Shown here piece after piece: positions 27,213 through 35,868 of a stretch of DNA of 64,000 nt. A program made the translations under genes and the position numbers. The notes below the pieces were generated by a model. The model was not told the DNA's origin. It did no database searches and worked only from the letters and a program-made list of their open reading frames with translations. Within the stretch, counting starts at the first letter, position 1; each line of letters begins with the position of its first letter. The stretch lies in contig NZ_ALVU02000001.1 in the NCBI RefSeq assembly GCF_000332075.2, positions 3,050,324 to 3,114,323 of the forward strand. Reading direction: 5' to 3'. This DNA comes from Synechocystis sp. PCC 7509. GTDB lineage: Bacteria; Cyanobacteriota; Cyanobacteriia; Cyanobacteriales; Chroococcidiopsidaceae.

Positions 27213-27310
27213 CCTTTGGCGCGATCGCTTCTTTGCTCTAAGCTTAAAATATCACTTCATTATCTCCCACTTCCACACCGTTCGATCTTCTGGATTGATA
27301 CTTTTCGATA

Positions 27311-27477
27311 AAGTAGTTGAAAGAAAAATCCGCCAATCTCAAGAAATCCCGATTGATGAAGTAGTAGCTACTTTAAGTCAGTAGATTAAAGCCGCCTTGA
27401 TTGCTTGAAGTATTGTGGAGGGCTTCAACTTCTAAGCTTGTACTTTTACGGGTGCTTTTAAAAGCTCAATGTTTTTA
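27311..27477. repeat. Right direct repeat bracketing mazEF
   Basis: A decayed copy of the proS tail (27311-27407, with an in-frame TAG in place of the Trp in SQWIKAAL) followed by the true 3' end of the minus-strand gene 27432-27995. The partner is 26361-26532. Confidence 0.8.
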
Positions 27478-27995
27478 ATTGCAAGGATACCACTACTTTC
27501 AAAAGCAACAACAATCTGAACTTTCGTAGGAGTAGTATCTTTTTTAAAATGGGCGCGAACTTCAAAAGAACGCCAATTTTCAGTTTGTGAAATGTTTGTT
27601 GACCAAAATCTCATTATTTTAATCCCTTGCTGCTTGCACAAACCCAAATTTAGTGCGATCGCTTTTTCGGTATTTAGTGCCTTTGCTTGAAATCGACAAG
27701 CAAGCACGCATTCTGCGTCTGTTGGTTCGGCAATTTCAAATAAAATAACTTTCCGTAGCGGATCTGTTGTATTGAGGCGAAAAGAATTATCATCGTAGGC
27801 TTCAATCTGCCAGCTTTCGCCTACAACTGCAATGCCTCCCTTAGTGATGGTTGGGTCGGCGATTGTAAATTGATGAATGAGTGTAAATGGTTCTTTGGCT
27901 TCAGGAACAGCAAAACGTTTTTCAAGCTCCTTTGTAGCTTCCTGGACTTTAGAACCAATCAGGCTTGTGAAGTTCTTAAAAAGATCGTCAAACAT
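27432..27995 (-). CDS. Hypothetical protein, 187 residues
   Basis: I do not recognise the family. The first 35 residues are helical and charged (LFKNFTSLIGSKVQEATKEL). The remainder alternates polar and hydrophobic residues with many Thr, Val and Phe, as in a beta-sandwich (WQIEAYDDNSFRL, NWRSFEVRAHFKKD). There is no signal peptide or transmembrane helix, so a cytoplasmic location is likely. It diverges from the DUF2993 gene and converges with proS, but a mazEF unit has come between. A copy of its 3' end is found at about 26490-26532. Confidence 0.65.
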   Translation of the reverse strand: MFDDLFKNFTSLIGSKVQEATKELEKRFAVPEAKEPFTLIHQFTIADPTITKGGIAVVGESWQIEAYDDNSFRLNTTDPLRKVILFEIAEPTDAECVLACRFQAKALNTEKAIALNLGLCKQQGIKIMRFWSTNISQTENWRSFEVRAHFKKDTTPTKVQIVVAFESSGILAIKNIELLKAPVKVQA

Positions 27996-28050
27996 AGGAA
28001 TCTATTGGAACAATACTTGTATTATTCCCAAATTGCAGGCTAAAACTACA

Positions 28051-28845
28051 GTGGAATTTATCACAATCTTGCTATCTAGCCTCTTAGGTTTAGTTGCGCC
28101 TACAGGCTTAGTTGTGGAAAAAGTGGCAACTAATGCCGTGCGATCGCAATTTACCCAAGTAGAAAAGCTACAAGTCCGCATAGATAACCCACCCAGTCAT
28201 CAACTATTGGTTGGTAAAGTTCAAAAAATCCGCATCGCTGCTAGAGGTTTGCTGCTTAAACAGCCAGCTATTCGCCTAGCAGTATTGGAAGTAGAAACCG
28301 ATCCGATTAACTTAGATATTTCTAGTATCCGAGGAGGAAAGCCAACTTTAAAGCAACCTTTGCAAGCCGGGATACGTCTAGTTGTCAATTCCCAAGACAT
28401 CAATCAATCTTTAAAATCTCCTGCGGTGGTAGACAGGTTGCAAAACTTAGGGCTTAATATCCTTCAAACCCCCTCTAGCGACCAACAACGCTATAACGCC
28501 GTCAATCCCTGTGTAAAATTTTTACCTAATCGATTGCGATTGCAAGTAGAACTAACCGAAGCTAATGCCCCACCTTTAGCAATTAAAGTAGAGTTAGGAC
28601 TAAATATTGTTGCTGGGACGCAAATTCAACTTGTTGACCCCGTAGTATATGTAAACCAGGAGAAAGTACCACAACAAATTGTTGATGCGATCGCCAATAA
28701 TTTCAATAAACAACTCAATCTCGTTCATCTAGAAGCTTACGGTCTTCAAACTAGAATTTTAAAATTAGCCGTAAGTCAAGAAAAGTTAGAAATTGCTGCC
28801 TTTGTGCGAGTAGATAATTCTTCACCCTTTTTTAAAAAGTCTTAG
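28051..28845 (+). CDS. DUF2993 (LmeA-like) phospholipid-binding protein
   Basis: About 265 residues from GTG 28051, chosen because it gives an N-terminal hydrophobic leader (ITILLSSLLGLVAPTGLVV) and avoids overlap with the divergent gene. The rest matches DUF2993: VRSQFTQVEKLQVRIDN, GKVQKIRIAARGL, INLDISSIR and the repeated beta-strand pattern. Mycobacterial relatives (LmeA) are periplasmic lipid-binding proteins. It lies 12 bp upstream of the GerMN gene and is probably co-transcribed with it. Confidence 0.8.
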   Translation: MEFITILLSSLLGLVAPTGLVVEKVATNAVRSQFTQVEKLQVRIDNPPSHQLLVGKVQKIRIAARGLLLKQPAIRLAVLEVETDPINLDISSIRGGKPTLKQPLQAGIRLVVNSQDINQSLKSPAVVDRLQNLGLNILQTPSSDQQRYNAVNPCVKFLPNRLRLQVELTEANAPPLAIKVELGLNIVAGTQIQLVDPVVYVNQEKVPQQIVDAIANNFNKQLNLVHLEAYGLQTRILKLAVSQEKLEIAAFVRVDNSSPFFKKS

Positions 28846-28857
28846 GAGACAGCCAAA

Positions 28858-29460
28858 ATGACACGACAACAAAGAGTTAATGGTATTTCTGGAGGTGCGA
28901 TCGCTTTTGCCACTACCGCCGCCTTAGCGGCGGGTGGTGGGCTTGCTTGGTGGAGTTTTCAACCCACTAATACTATTACACCAAACATTACGCCCAATGT
29001 AGTCCAAAATTCCCCACCGCCAGCTACAGTACAATCTACTACGGCAAGAATCTACTTACTTAAAGATACGGGCAAAAATTTAGAGCTTGTCCCTACGCCC
29101 ATAGAAATCAATGCCGAACAGCCAAATGCTGTTTTAACCGCAGCCTTTAATAGTTTACTTACACCTGCTGAGAACGCCACAGTCAGCAGTACGATTCCTG
29201 AAGGTACAAAACTTCGCAGCTTGAAAATTCTTAATGATGGTATTCACGTCGATTTATCAACAGAATTTACAACTGGAGGCGGTAGTGCCTCTATGACTGG
29301 TCGTTTGGCACAGGTTATTTACACGGCAACAACCTTACAACCAGAGGCAAAAGTGTGGATAGAGGTGGAGGGCAAACCATTAGAAATTTTAGGCGGTGAA
29401 GGCTTAGAAATAGAGCGACCTATGACACGCCAAAGCTTTGAGGAAAACTTTTCGCTCTAA
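28858..29460 (+). CDS. GerMN domain lipoprotein-like or membrane-anchored protein
   Basis: A 200-residue protein with an N-terminal membrane anchor (GAIAFATTAALAAGGGLAWW), a proline/threonine-rich linker, and a GerMN (sporulation/germination) domain from about 60: ARIYLLKDTGKNLELVP, AFNSLLTPAENATVSSTIP, GIHVDLSTEFTTGGGSASMTG. In other bacteria GerMN domains sit in cell-envelope proteins. The anchor implies an extracytoplasmic domain. It converges with the ArsR-type gene, the stop codons being 1 bp apart. Confidence 0.85.
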   Translation: MTRQQRVNGISGGAIAFATTAALAAGGGLAWWSFQPTNTITPNITPNVVQNSPPPATVQSTTARIYLLKDTGKNLELVPTPIEINAEQPNAVLTAAFNSLLTPAENATVSSTIPEGTKLRSLKILNDGIHVDLSTEFTTGGGSASMTGRLAQVIYTATTLQPEAKVWIEVEGKPLEILGGEGLEIERPMTRQSFEENFSL

Positions 29461-29461
29461 T

Positions 29462-29863
29462 TCATGAATAAGGCAAGCCTCTTGCCTCTTGCCTTTTGCT
29501 TGCTCCCTGTCCCTTGCCATTGAGAACGCGAAATTGATGGGCTTGCTGTTCGATTCGATTAGCCAAGCGATCGCATACTTGATTACATAATTCAAAAATC
29601 ATTTCGTCTTCTACCCGGTAATAAGCACAAGTTCCTTCGCTGCGACGGCTCAAAATGCCTGCCTGCCACATTATTTTTAAGTGCTTCGAGACATTAGCTT
29701 GACTTGTATGAGTCGCCTCTACCAGTTCTTGGACACATTTTTCGCGATCGCGAAGCAAATTTAGCAGACGCAAACGCATCGGTTCGCTTAGGAGGCTGAA
29801 GTATTCAGCTACTTGTTGCACAATTTCTGATGGACCAGATATTGCTGATTTCATTAAGATCAC
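29462..29863 (-). CDS. ArsR/SmtB family transcriptional regulator
   Basis: A 133-residue winged-helix repressor. The core reads EPMRLRLLNLLRDREKCVQE then TSQANVSKHLKIMWQAGIL and RSEGTCAYYRVED. It resembles regulators with a single Cys near the recognition helix (GTCAYY), so metal sensing is possible but not certain. The last ~20 codons are formed by a low-complexity repeat (29465-29518), giving a C-terminus that probably varies among strains. The start at 29863 (MILM) or the Met three codons later are both possible. Confidence 0.8.
   Translation of the reverse strand: MILMKSAISGPSEIVQQVAEYFSLLSEPMRLRLLNLLRDREKCVQELVEATHTSQANVSKHLKIMWQAGILSRRSEGTCAYYRVEDEMIFELCNQVCDRLANRIEQQAHQFRVLNGKGQGASKRQEARGLPYS
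29465..29518. repeat. TTGCCTCTTGCC-type low-complexity repeat
   Basis: CTCTTGCCTCTTGCC with inverted AGGCAAG arms, a repeat type widespread in cyanobacterial genomes. It spans the 3' end of the ArsR-type gene and could act as a two-way terminator between converging genes. Confidence 0.6.
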
Positions 29864-29924
29864 CCTAAAAGCACTGATCCCAAGATTTTAGCAAGGAATT
29901 GGAAATCCAACCGTTTATATTCTT

Positions 29925-30443
29925 TCAGTTTGGATTAATTCGCATCAAAGGTTGCCCGTATTCTATCGGTTCGCCATCTTGAACGAGGATTTGGATCACT
30001 TGTCCAGATACCTCGGTTTCAATCTCGTTCATCAGTTTCATTGCTTCAATAATGCAAACGGTTTGACCGAGACGAATGCGATCGCCAACTTCCACAAAAG
30101 CGGCTTCTCCCGGAGCCGGGGCGCGGTAGAATGTGCCGACCATTGGCGAAATCACCTCTACAGATTTTTGCTCCATTGGTGGCGCACTCACGGGCATCTG
30201 TACTTCTGCTGCCGCATCGGTGGCGCGGCGCTCGACTAATTCTTGGGAATTGGTAGCCGTTACCGATGGCAAAGTCGCCTTTAAGCCCTCTGTTGCCGCT
30301 AATCCTGGAGAAATTTCTTCCCTCACACTAGAATTTTTGCGAATTGTCAATTCAAACTCATCGCTTTTGAGGGCAAACTCGGTAATATCGGTTTGAGAAA
30401 TTGTAATTAAAAGTTGGCGCAGTTCGTTAAAATCGAGTAGCAC
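29925..30443 (-). CDS. accB: Biotin carboxyl carrier protein of acetyl-CoA carboxylase
   Basis: About 172 residues from GTG 30443 (VLLDFNELRQLL), the usual opening of cyanobacterial AccB; an ATG six codons upstream is also possible. The N-terminal part binds the carboxylase and the middle is a Pro/Ala linker. The C-terminal biotinyl domain carries EAMKLMNEIE with the biotinylated Lys and VSGQVIQILVQDGEPIEYG. It supplies the carboxyl carrier for malonyl-CoA synthesis. It lies directly downstream of efp, a conserved cyanobacterial pair. Confidence 0.95.
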   Translation of the reverse strand: MLLDFNELRQLLITISQTDITEFALKSDEFELTIRKNSSVREEISPGLAATEGLKATLPSVTATNSQELVERRATDAAAEVQMPVSAPPMEQKSVEVISPMVGTFYRAPAPGEAAFVEVGDRIRLGQTVCIIEAMKLMNEIETEVSGQVIQILVQDGEPIEYGQPLMRINPN

Positions 30444-30522
30444 AGCAAGTATTGACCTCATTTATTCGCGATCGCAATATTTTTCTATTCCAGAAAAATG
30501 TTGCCATTAAACCAATTTATCT

Positions 30523-31080
30523 TTATTCTCGCCCTTGGTAGCTATCGGTACGAGTATCAATACGAATGCGTTCGCCAGTAGTGATAAACAACGGCACCAT
30601 AACCATTGCCCCCGTTTCTACCGTAGCGGGTTTTGTCCCACCTGTTGCCGTATCGCCCTTAAGTCCGGGATCGGTTTGGGTGATTTCTAAAACTACTGTA
30701 TTTGGCAATTCAACTTCTAATATTTGTTCGTCCCAGCGTACGACGTTTACTTCCATGCCTTCTTTAATATACTTAACGCGATCGCCAATTTGTTTTGCGC
30801 TCAAGCGGCTTTCTTCGTAAGATTCCATATCCATAAACACGTAGTCATCACCTTCTTTATAGGTATGCTGCATAGTGCTTTTTTCTAAATTCGCTTGAGG
30901 TACGGTTTCCCCTGCTCTAAAGGTGCGTTCAATAACACTGCCAGAGGCGGAGTTTTTTAGTTTCGTGCGCACGAAAGCTGAACCTTTACCCGGCTTAACG
31001 TGGAGAAATTCTACCACTCGCCAAACGGCACCATCTAATACAATTGTTACACCCGGTCTGAAGTCGTTACTAGAGATCAT
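30523..31080 (-). CDS. efp: Translation elongation factor P
   Basis: A 185-residue factor that relieves ribosome stalling at polyproline. Start at 31080 ([13 protein letters not shown]) is chosen because it matches the family start; an upstream frame reaching 31119 adds 13 residues. The three beta-barrel domains are present, with the tip loop [13 protein letters not shown] containing the position of the modified Lys or Arg, and [16 protein letters not shown] and [17 protein letters not shown] in domains II and III. Confidence 0.97.
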   Translation of the reverse strand: MISSNDFRPGVTIVLDGAVWRVVEFLHVKPGKGSAFVRTKLKNSASGSVIERTFRAGETVPQANLEKSTMQHTYKEGDDYVFMDMESYEESRLSAKQIGDRVKYIKEGMEVNVVRWDEQILEVELPNTVVLEITQTDPGLKGDTATGGTKPATVETGAMVMVPLFITTGERIRIDTRTDSYQGRE

Positions 31081-31119
31081 GAGGAAATTGGCTGAAATTT
31101 TTTGCAGTACAATCGGCAT

Positions 31120-31563
31120 ATATTGTACCGCTTGGAGGGGACAAGGGCTGAGATAACTAAAAATTCAAAATTTTTAGTTGCAAACTTAACTTGGCTAAAC
31201 TAAATTTTCCTTCGAGTATTTTGGGGTTAAGCATTTGGCACAATTTAGCTTTTGGGAGCAGATACAAGTGTTAATTCTCGTGCAAAGATATCTTTCAATC
31301 CACTGTCTTTGGCGCGGCTAAAATCCTAGGGTTGCTAGAACTCCCGGCTAATCATGAAGTGGCGACAATAAAAAGCATAAAAAAGCTGAGTTTAATTTAG
31401 GTTGGATAGCACTTTTTCCCATAAAGTCAAAAATACAACAGTTGAAAACACGCCTTTACTTTTTCGCTTAACAAGCAACCAAAAGGTTTTAGCTAGTGAT
31501 TGAACTAAACTATAAAATCTTTTAAGGTGAAAACTAATATAGAATTTTAGGGTTGTAAATTTT
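31120..31563. other. Long intergenic region upstream of efp and the SRAP gene
   Basis: About 440 bp between divergent genes. It should hold both promoters. The centre (31270-31370) is noticeably richer in G+C than its flanks and contains no open frame. I see no known RNA motif, but a small RNA cannot be excluded. Confidence 0.4.
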
Positions 31564-32229
31564 ATGTGTGGAAGATTTACTTTAAGTCAGCCAATTGATG
31601 CGATCGCATCGGCGTTTAATCTCCGCCAAGTTCCACCTTTAGAACCACGCTATAATATTGCTCCTACTCAGCTAGTCCCTGCTATATTGCAACCATCCGC
31701 ACAAAATGAAAAGCAATTACAAATGCTTCGTTGGGGTTTAATTCCCTCTTGGGCAAAAGAGCCGAATATTGGAGTCAAACTAATTAATGCTAGGGCGGAA
31801 ACCGTCAGCGAAAAACCATCTTTCAAAGCTGCTTTTAAGCGGCGGCGATGTTTAATAGTTGCGGATGGATTCTATGAATGGCAACGTCAAGAAGGCAAGA
31901 AGCAACCTTACTATTTTCGGCTAAAAAACTTACAAGCGTTTGCCTTTGCAGGTTTGTGGGAACACTGGCTTTCGCCTGATGCACAAACAATTACTTCTTG
32001 TACTATCTTAACTACCGAAGCTAACGATGTATTACGTCCTATCCATGACCGAATGCCAGTAATTATCGATCCGAAAGACTATCTTCTTTGGCTAAATCCA
32101 GCGATACAAACTGAGCAGTTATTGCCTCTTTTGCGCCCATATCAAGCCGATTTAATGACAAGTTATGCTGTTAGCAACAAAGTTAATAGCCCTAAAAACA
32201 ATACTCCCGAATGTATTAATAGTTTATAA
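31564..32229 (+). CDS. SRAP-domain abasic-site crosslinking protein (YedK/HMCES family)
   Basis: A 221-residue SRAP protein. Cys2 at MCGRFTL is the catalytic residue, exposed after Met removal, that forms a thiazolidine link with abasic sites in single-stranded DNA. Other conserved parts are PRYNIAPTQ, RWGLIPSWAK, INARAETVSEKPSFK, RCLIVADGFYEW and IHDRMPVII. It protects replication forks at abasic lesions. No LexA box is visible just upstream. Confidence 0.93.
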   Translation: MCGRFTLSQPIDAIASAFNLRQVPPLEPRYNIAPTQLVPAILQPSAQNEKQLQMLRWGLIPSWAKEPNIGVKLINARAETVSEKPSFKAAFKRRRCLIVADGFYEWQRQEGKKQPYYFRLKNLQAFAFAGLWEHWLSPDAQTITSCTILTTEANDVLRPIHDRMPVIIDPKDYLLWLNPAIQTEQLLPLLRPYQADLMTSYAVSNKVNSPKNNTPECINSL

Positions 32230-32231
32230 AC

Positions 32232-32597
32232 TTAGCGATGGAGTTTTAAATAACTTAGTAGCCAGTTAGCTGCCGTAGCTCGGCGAGTGTGTCTAGGGGT
32301 AAATTCTCCTATTTTGTAACCTTTAAAACCTAGTTCTTCTTTAAGTAATTGTTTATTTTCTGGAGGAATAGAGCGAGTTAGTTTTACTGTAGCTGGACGG
32401 TTTTCTAAAAAGTTTGGTGGCTCAGGATATTCATCGCGCCAATCGGAAATGACATTATTATTATTCCAAGCTGCTGTTTGCTGGTTGTAGCTATAACCCA
32501 AGTAATGCCAAACTAACTTGTTGACAGTAGCATCATCAATTTCATCATTTAAAATAGCCCAAATAGTATTTGTATTTAGGGAGGGTAAATCAGTCAT
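32232..32597 (-). CDS. DUF1823 family protein
   Basis: A 121-residue soluble protein found almost only in cyanobacteria and plants. Conserved parts are WAILNDEIDDATVNKLVWHYLG near the N-terminus and LGFKGYKIGEFTPRHTRRAT near the C-terminus. No function is known. It converges with the SRAP gene, the stops 3 bp apart. There is no signal peptide or membrane segment. Confidence 0.85.
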   Translation of the reverse strand: MTDLPSLNTNTIWAILNDEIDDATVNKLVWHYLGYSYNQQTAAWNNNNVISDWRDEYPEPPNFLENRPATVKLTRSIPPENKQLLKEELGFKGYKIGEFTPRHTRRATAANWLLSYLKLHR

Positions 32598-32846
32598 AAG
32601 TTTTTTATAGAGCTAAAGGTTACTATTAATAGTAATAACTTAGTAAAGAAAACAAAATAATTAACTTTTTTGAATAACCAATTAAAAACTCTTGTGTCTA
32701 CCAAAACCGTTGAGACAGACTACTGGATTGTCATTGCTACGGTAGAACTGTTAAGTTAAAGAGAAGTGCCTATTCGTAGTAGTTTTGACGGATTAGTAGC
32801 AAAAGGTGCGATCGCGTTACAAAACTGCAACAATCTACTTAAATTC

Positions 32847-33140
32847 ATGCCAAATTCACCCCCTCAAGCTCAACTAATTCGATATCATGTTTTAGGATCG
32901 GGAAAAGTACAGGGCGTTGGTTATCAAAGGTCAGTTATGCAAGCAGCCAAGAACTTTAACCTCAAGGGGTGGGTAGGAAATCTACTAGCTGCTATTGAGG
33001 CGGTTTTTACAGGAAATATCCGCGATACTGATCAAATGCTTGGCGGGTGTCGTCAAGAAAATTCAAGGGTGCAAGTTAAAGGTATTACCGTCAAACAAGA
33101 AAAGCCAGAAGGAATACAAAGCTTGAAAATTCGCTGTTAG
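32847..33140 (+). CDS. Acylphosphatase-like protein, active-site Arg missing
   Basis: A 97-residue acylphosphatase fold from ATG 32847 (a longer frame from GTG 32766 is possible). The phosphate-binding loop reads GKVQGVGYQRS, where the family has GVGFR or GVFFR; the catalytic Arg is replaced by Gln, with an Arg one place later. The second active-site residue, Asn in GWVGNL, is kept. The carboxyl half also departs from the norm (GGCRQENSRVQV). Hydrolysis of acyl phosphates is therefore doubtful. Confidence 0.8.
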   Translation: MPNSPPQAQLIRYHVLGSGKVQGVGYQRSVMQAAKNFNLKGWVGNLLAAIEAVFTGNIRDTDQMLGGCRQENSRVQVKGITVKQEKPEGIQSLKIRC

Positions 33141-33296
33141 TGCCGTTTTAGAGGTTGACTGCTAAAATGAAAAGTCCGAAAATATTTAATCAAAATCCTA
33201 TATTTTTTTCATGTACTTAAACTTTTATGATTTCGCCAATCTCTAAAATAATAGTATAGCGATCGCCCTCTATCCAAAAGTCAGGAATTACTCACA

Positions 33297-34343
33297 ATGC
33301 ACAATCATTTATCTAACACTCACATTGAAAATTCTCATACTTTGATTACTCCCGAACAAATTAGAAAAATTTTGCCTATAAACGAGCAACTAGAAGAAAG
33401 TATTTTGAAGTTTAGGCGGGAAATTGAGAAAATTTTAGAATTTCAAGATAGTAGAAAATTTATAGTAGTTGGACCCTGCTCAATCCACGATACCAAATCC
33501 GCCGAAGAATACGCCCACAAATTAAAACTTTTAGCCCAAAAAGTTGAAGACAAACTCTTGCTAATTATGAGAGTTTATTTTGAAAAGCCACGGACAACAG
33601 TTGGTTGGAAAGGATTAATTAACGATCCAGATTTGGATGATTCTTTTCAAATTGAAAAAGGCTTGTTGACGGCGCGGAGATTGCTAATAAAACTTGCAGA
33701 ATTAGGCTTACCCACAGCTACCGAAGCCCTTGATCCAATCATACCTCAATACATTGGTGAATTAATTTCTTGGTCAGCTATTGGAGCGCGTACCACTGAG
33801 TCACAAACTCATAGAGAAATGGCAAGCGGGCTATCTATGCCTGTAGGTTTTAAAAATGGTACAGATGGCAGTATTAAAGTAGCTTTAAATGCTTTAGAAT
33901 CAGCTAAAAATCCGCACAATTTTCTAGGGATTAATCCTAAAGGTCAAGTAAGTAGTTTCAAAACTAAAGGTAATGCCTACGGTCATGTTATATTACGTGG
34001 CGGTGGTAGTAAGCCTAATTTTGAAGCTGAAAGCGTCAAAGATGCGGAAGAAAAATTGAAGCAAGCAAATTTACCTCCCAGAATTGTTATTGATTGCAGT
34101 CATGGCAACTCAAACAAAGATTATAAATTACAATCTGGAGTTTTTGAAAATGTAATTAAGCAAGTTTTAGAAGGCAATACTTCTATTGTAGGGATGATGT
34201 TAGAATCCAATTTATATGAAGGAAGCCAATCAATTCCTAGCGATTTACAACAGCTTAAATATGGCGTTTCTGTAACAGATAAGTGTATTAATTGGACAGA
34301 AACCGAGCGAATTATTTTGGCGGCTTATGAAAAACTGAAGTAA
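33297..34343 (+). CDS. 3-deoxy-7-phosphoheptulonate (DAHP) synthase, class I
   Basis: A 348-residue enzyme that condenses PEP and erythrose 4-phosphate, the first step of the shikimate pathway. Motifs seen: VVGPCSIHDTKSAEEYA, MRVYFEKPRTTVGWKGLINDP, GARTTESQTHREMASGLSMP, VGFKNGTDGS, and DCSHGNSNKDY with a metal-binding His. This is the AroFGH type, normally feedback-inhibited by an aromatic amino acid. The N-terminal extension before the barrel supports an allosteric form. Confidence 0.95.
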   Translation: MHNHLSNTHIENSHTLITPEQIRKILPINEQLEESILKFRREIEKILEFQDSRKFIVVGPCSIHDTKSAEEYAHKLKLLAQKVEDKLLLIMRVYFEKPRTTVGWKGLINDPDLDDSFQIEKGLLTARRLLIKLAELGLPTATEALDPIIPQYIGELISWSAIGARTTESQTHREMASGLSMPVGFKNGTDGSIKVALNALESAKNPHNFLGINPKGQVSSFKTKGNAYGHVILRGGGSKPNFEAESVKDAEEKLKQANLPPRIVIDCSHGNSNKDYKLQSGVFENVIKQVLEGNTSIVGMMLESNLYEGSQSIPSDLQQLKYGVSVTDKCINWTETERIILAAYEKLK

Positions 34344-34347
34344 ATAT

Positions 34348-35865
34348 TTATATAGATGCGATCGCACCATTGCGGCGGCGATCGCCAGCTCCGGTAATAA
34401 TACCTTCAAGTTCCATCGCTGTATGTACTCCACCGAAAAACATATTTTGCCTGTTCCATAGAATAAGGCGATCGCTTTCTAAGTCTGCTACTTTTTGAGT
34501 AAATCCTGGTTCTACATTTAATACCTTATTTTCCCAGTGTATCCGAGGACTATTTACAGCCAAGTCTACAGGCATTTTAAAATCAATTATATTAGATATT
34601 ACTTGTAAAATCGCGGTTCTAATCCGGTTAGAACCGCCCGATCCTAGAGCAATTTCTGGTTGATTGTTTTTAAGTACAATTGTGGGAGACATCATCGAGG
34701 AAATTCTCACATTTTCTTGCCATTGATGAAATCCGTAAGGATTCAAATCTTCTTCTCCTAGCATATTATTCATCATTATGCCTGTACCAGGAATTACATA
34801 ACCGCAACCTTCACCGTGAGAAGTGGTGGTACTTGCAGCATTTCCTTCGGCATCAATAACACTAATATGAGTAGTGCTGCCCCACTTATTTACAGACTTA
34901 GTTAATTGCTGTTCGTATTCACTAATATGTTCAGTATCTAAAAAGCTTTGTTCAATTTCTCTATCTTTTCTAGCAGCATTTGTAAGCCGCATTACTTCTG
35001 TTAGTATTTGTAAATGCTTAGGCGTACCAAATTCAATATTACTTAAATCAATTTTTGCTAGTAATTCTAAAGCAAAAGCAATTAATGTTCCGCCAGAACT
35101 AGGATAAGGATTAGTTAAAAATAGATTATTTCTGTAGTTTATTTCTAAAGGTTCTCTCTCGATAACTTGGTAATTTTTTAAGTCTTCTAAAGTTAAATAA
35201 CCGCCAGATTCTTGACAGTCTTTTACTAATTGATGGGCAATTGCACCTTGATAAAATTCTTCTACGCCCGCCTCTACCAAATAAGCTAAAGTATTAGCAA
35301 AATCTTTCATAAAGAACGTTTCACCAGTTTTAAGCATTTGCCCTTTTGGTGCATATACATTCTTCATTTCTGAAGACGCAAAAATAATCGGTTCAAGAAT
35401 ACTTGCAGAGTAATGTTGAAAGTTCTCTACTTTTATGCCATTTTGTGCATAGTGAATGGCGGGTTCGGCTACAACTTTAAAAGGTAACTTACCCAATTTC
35501 TTATGTACGTGAAAAATTCCGCCAATATTTCCTGGTACAGCCATCGCACCTAAACCGATATGAAATTCTTGAATCGCATCACCAAAGTTGATATCAATAG
35601 GATAAAAATCTAGCTTAGTATGCAGTTTTTTGGAACGGGGAGTTTGCGAGAAAAAGTCAAATAGAATATTTTTGTTAGCTTGAGTATGAGCTAATAAAAA
35701 GCCCCCACCCGCCGCCGATGTCAGGGTAGATTCGGTTACAAAAGACGCTAAAACTGCCGCCGCCGCCGCATCAAAAGCATTACCGCCTAGTTGCAACATT
35801 TCAATCCCTGCGGCAGCCGTTTTTTGATTGCCCGCCGCAATTGTACCGCGTGTAGGTTTGAACAT
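34348..35865 (-). CDS. ggt: Gamma-glutamyltransferase family protein
   Basis: A 505-residue N-terminal-nucleophile hydrolase that would cut the gamma-glutamyl bond of glutathione-like substrates. The autoprocessing Thr lies in KWGSTTHISVIDAEG. Other conserved parts are GGNAFDAAAAAVLA, TSAAGGGF, PYPSSGGT and GGSNRIRTA. No signal peptide is seen, so it would be cytoplasmic, unlike most bacterial periplasmic enzymes. It converges with the DAHP synthase gene (4 bp gap) and follows an aminotransferase gene on its own strand. Confidence 0.92.
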   Translation of the reverse strand: MFKPTRGTIAAGNQKTAAAGIEMLQLGGNAFDAAAAAVLASFVTESTLTSAAGGGFLLAHTQANKNILFDFFSQTPRSKKLHTKLDFYPIDINFGDAIQEFHIGLGAMAVPGNIGGIFHVHKKLGKLPFKVVAEPAIHYAQNGIKVENFQHYSASILEPIIFASSEMKNVYAPKGQMLKTGETFFMKDFANTLAYLVEAGVEEFYQGAIAHQLVKDCQESGGYLTLEDLKNYQVIEREPLEINYRNNLFLTNPYPSSGGTLIAFALELLAKIDLSNIEFGTPKHLQILTEVMRLTNAARKDREIEQSFLDTEHISEYEQQLTKSVNKWGSTTHISVIDAEGNAASTTTSHGEGCGYVIPGTGIMMNNMLGEEDLNPYGFHQWQENVRISSMMSPTIVLKNNQPEIALGSGGSNRIRTAILQVISNIIDFKMPVDLAVNSPRIHWENKVLNVEPGFTQKVADLESDRLILWNRQNMFFGGVHTAMELEGIITGAGDRRRNGAIASI

Positions 35866-35868
35866 AAA

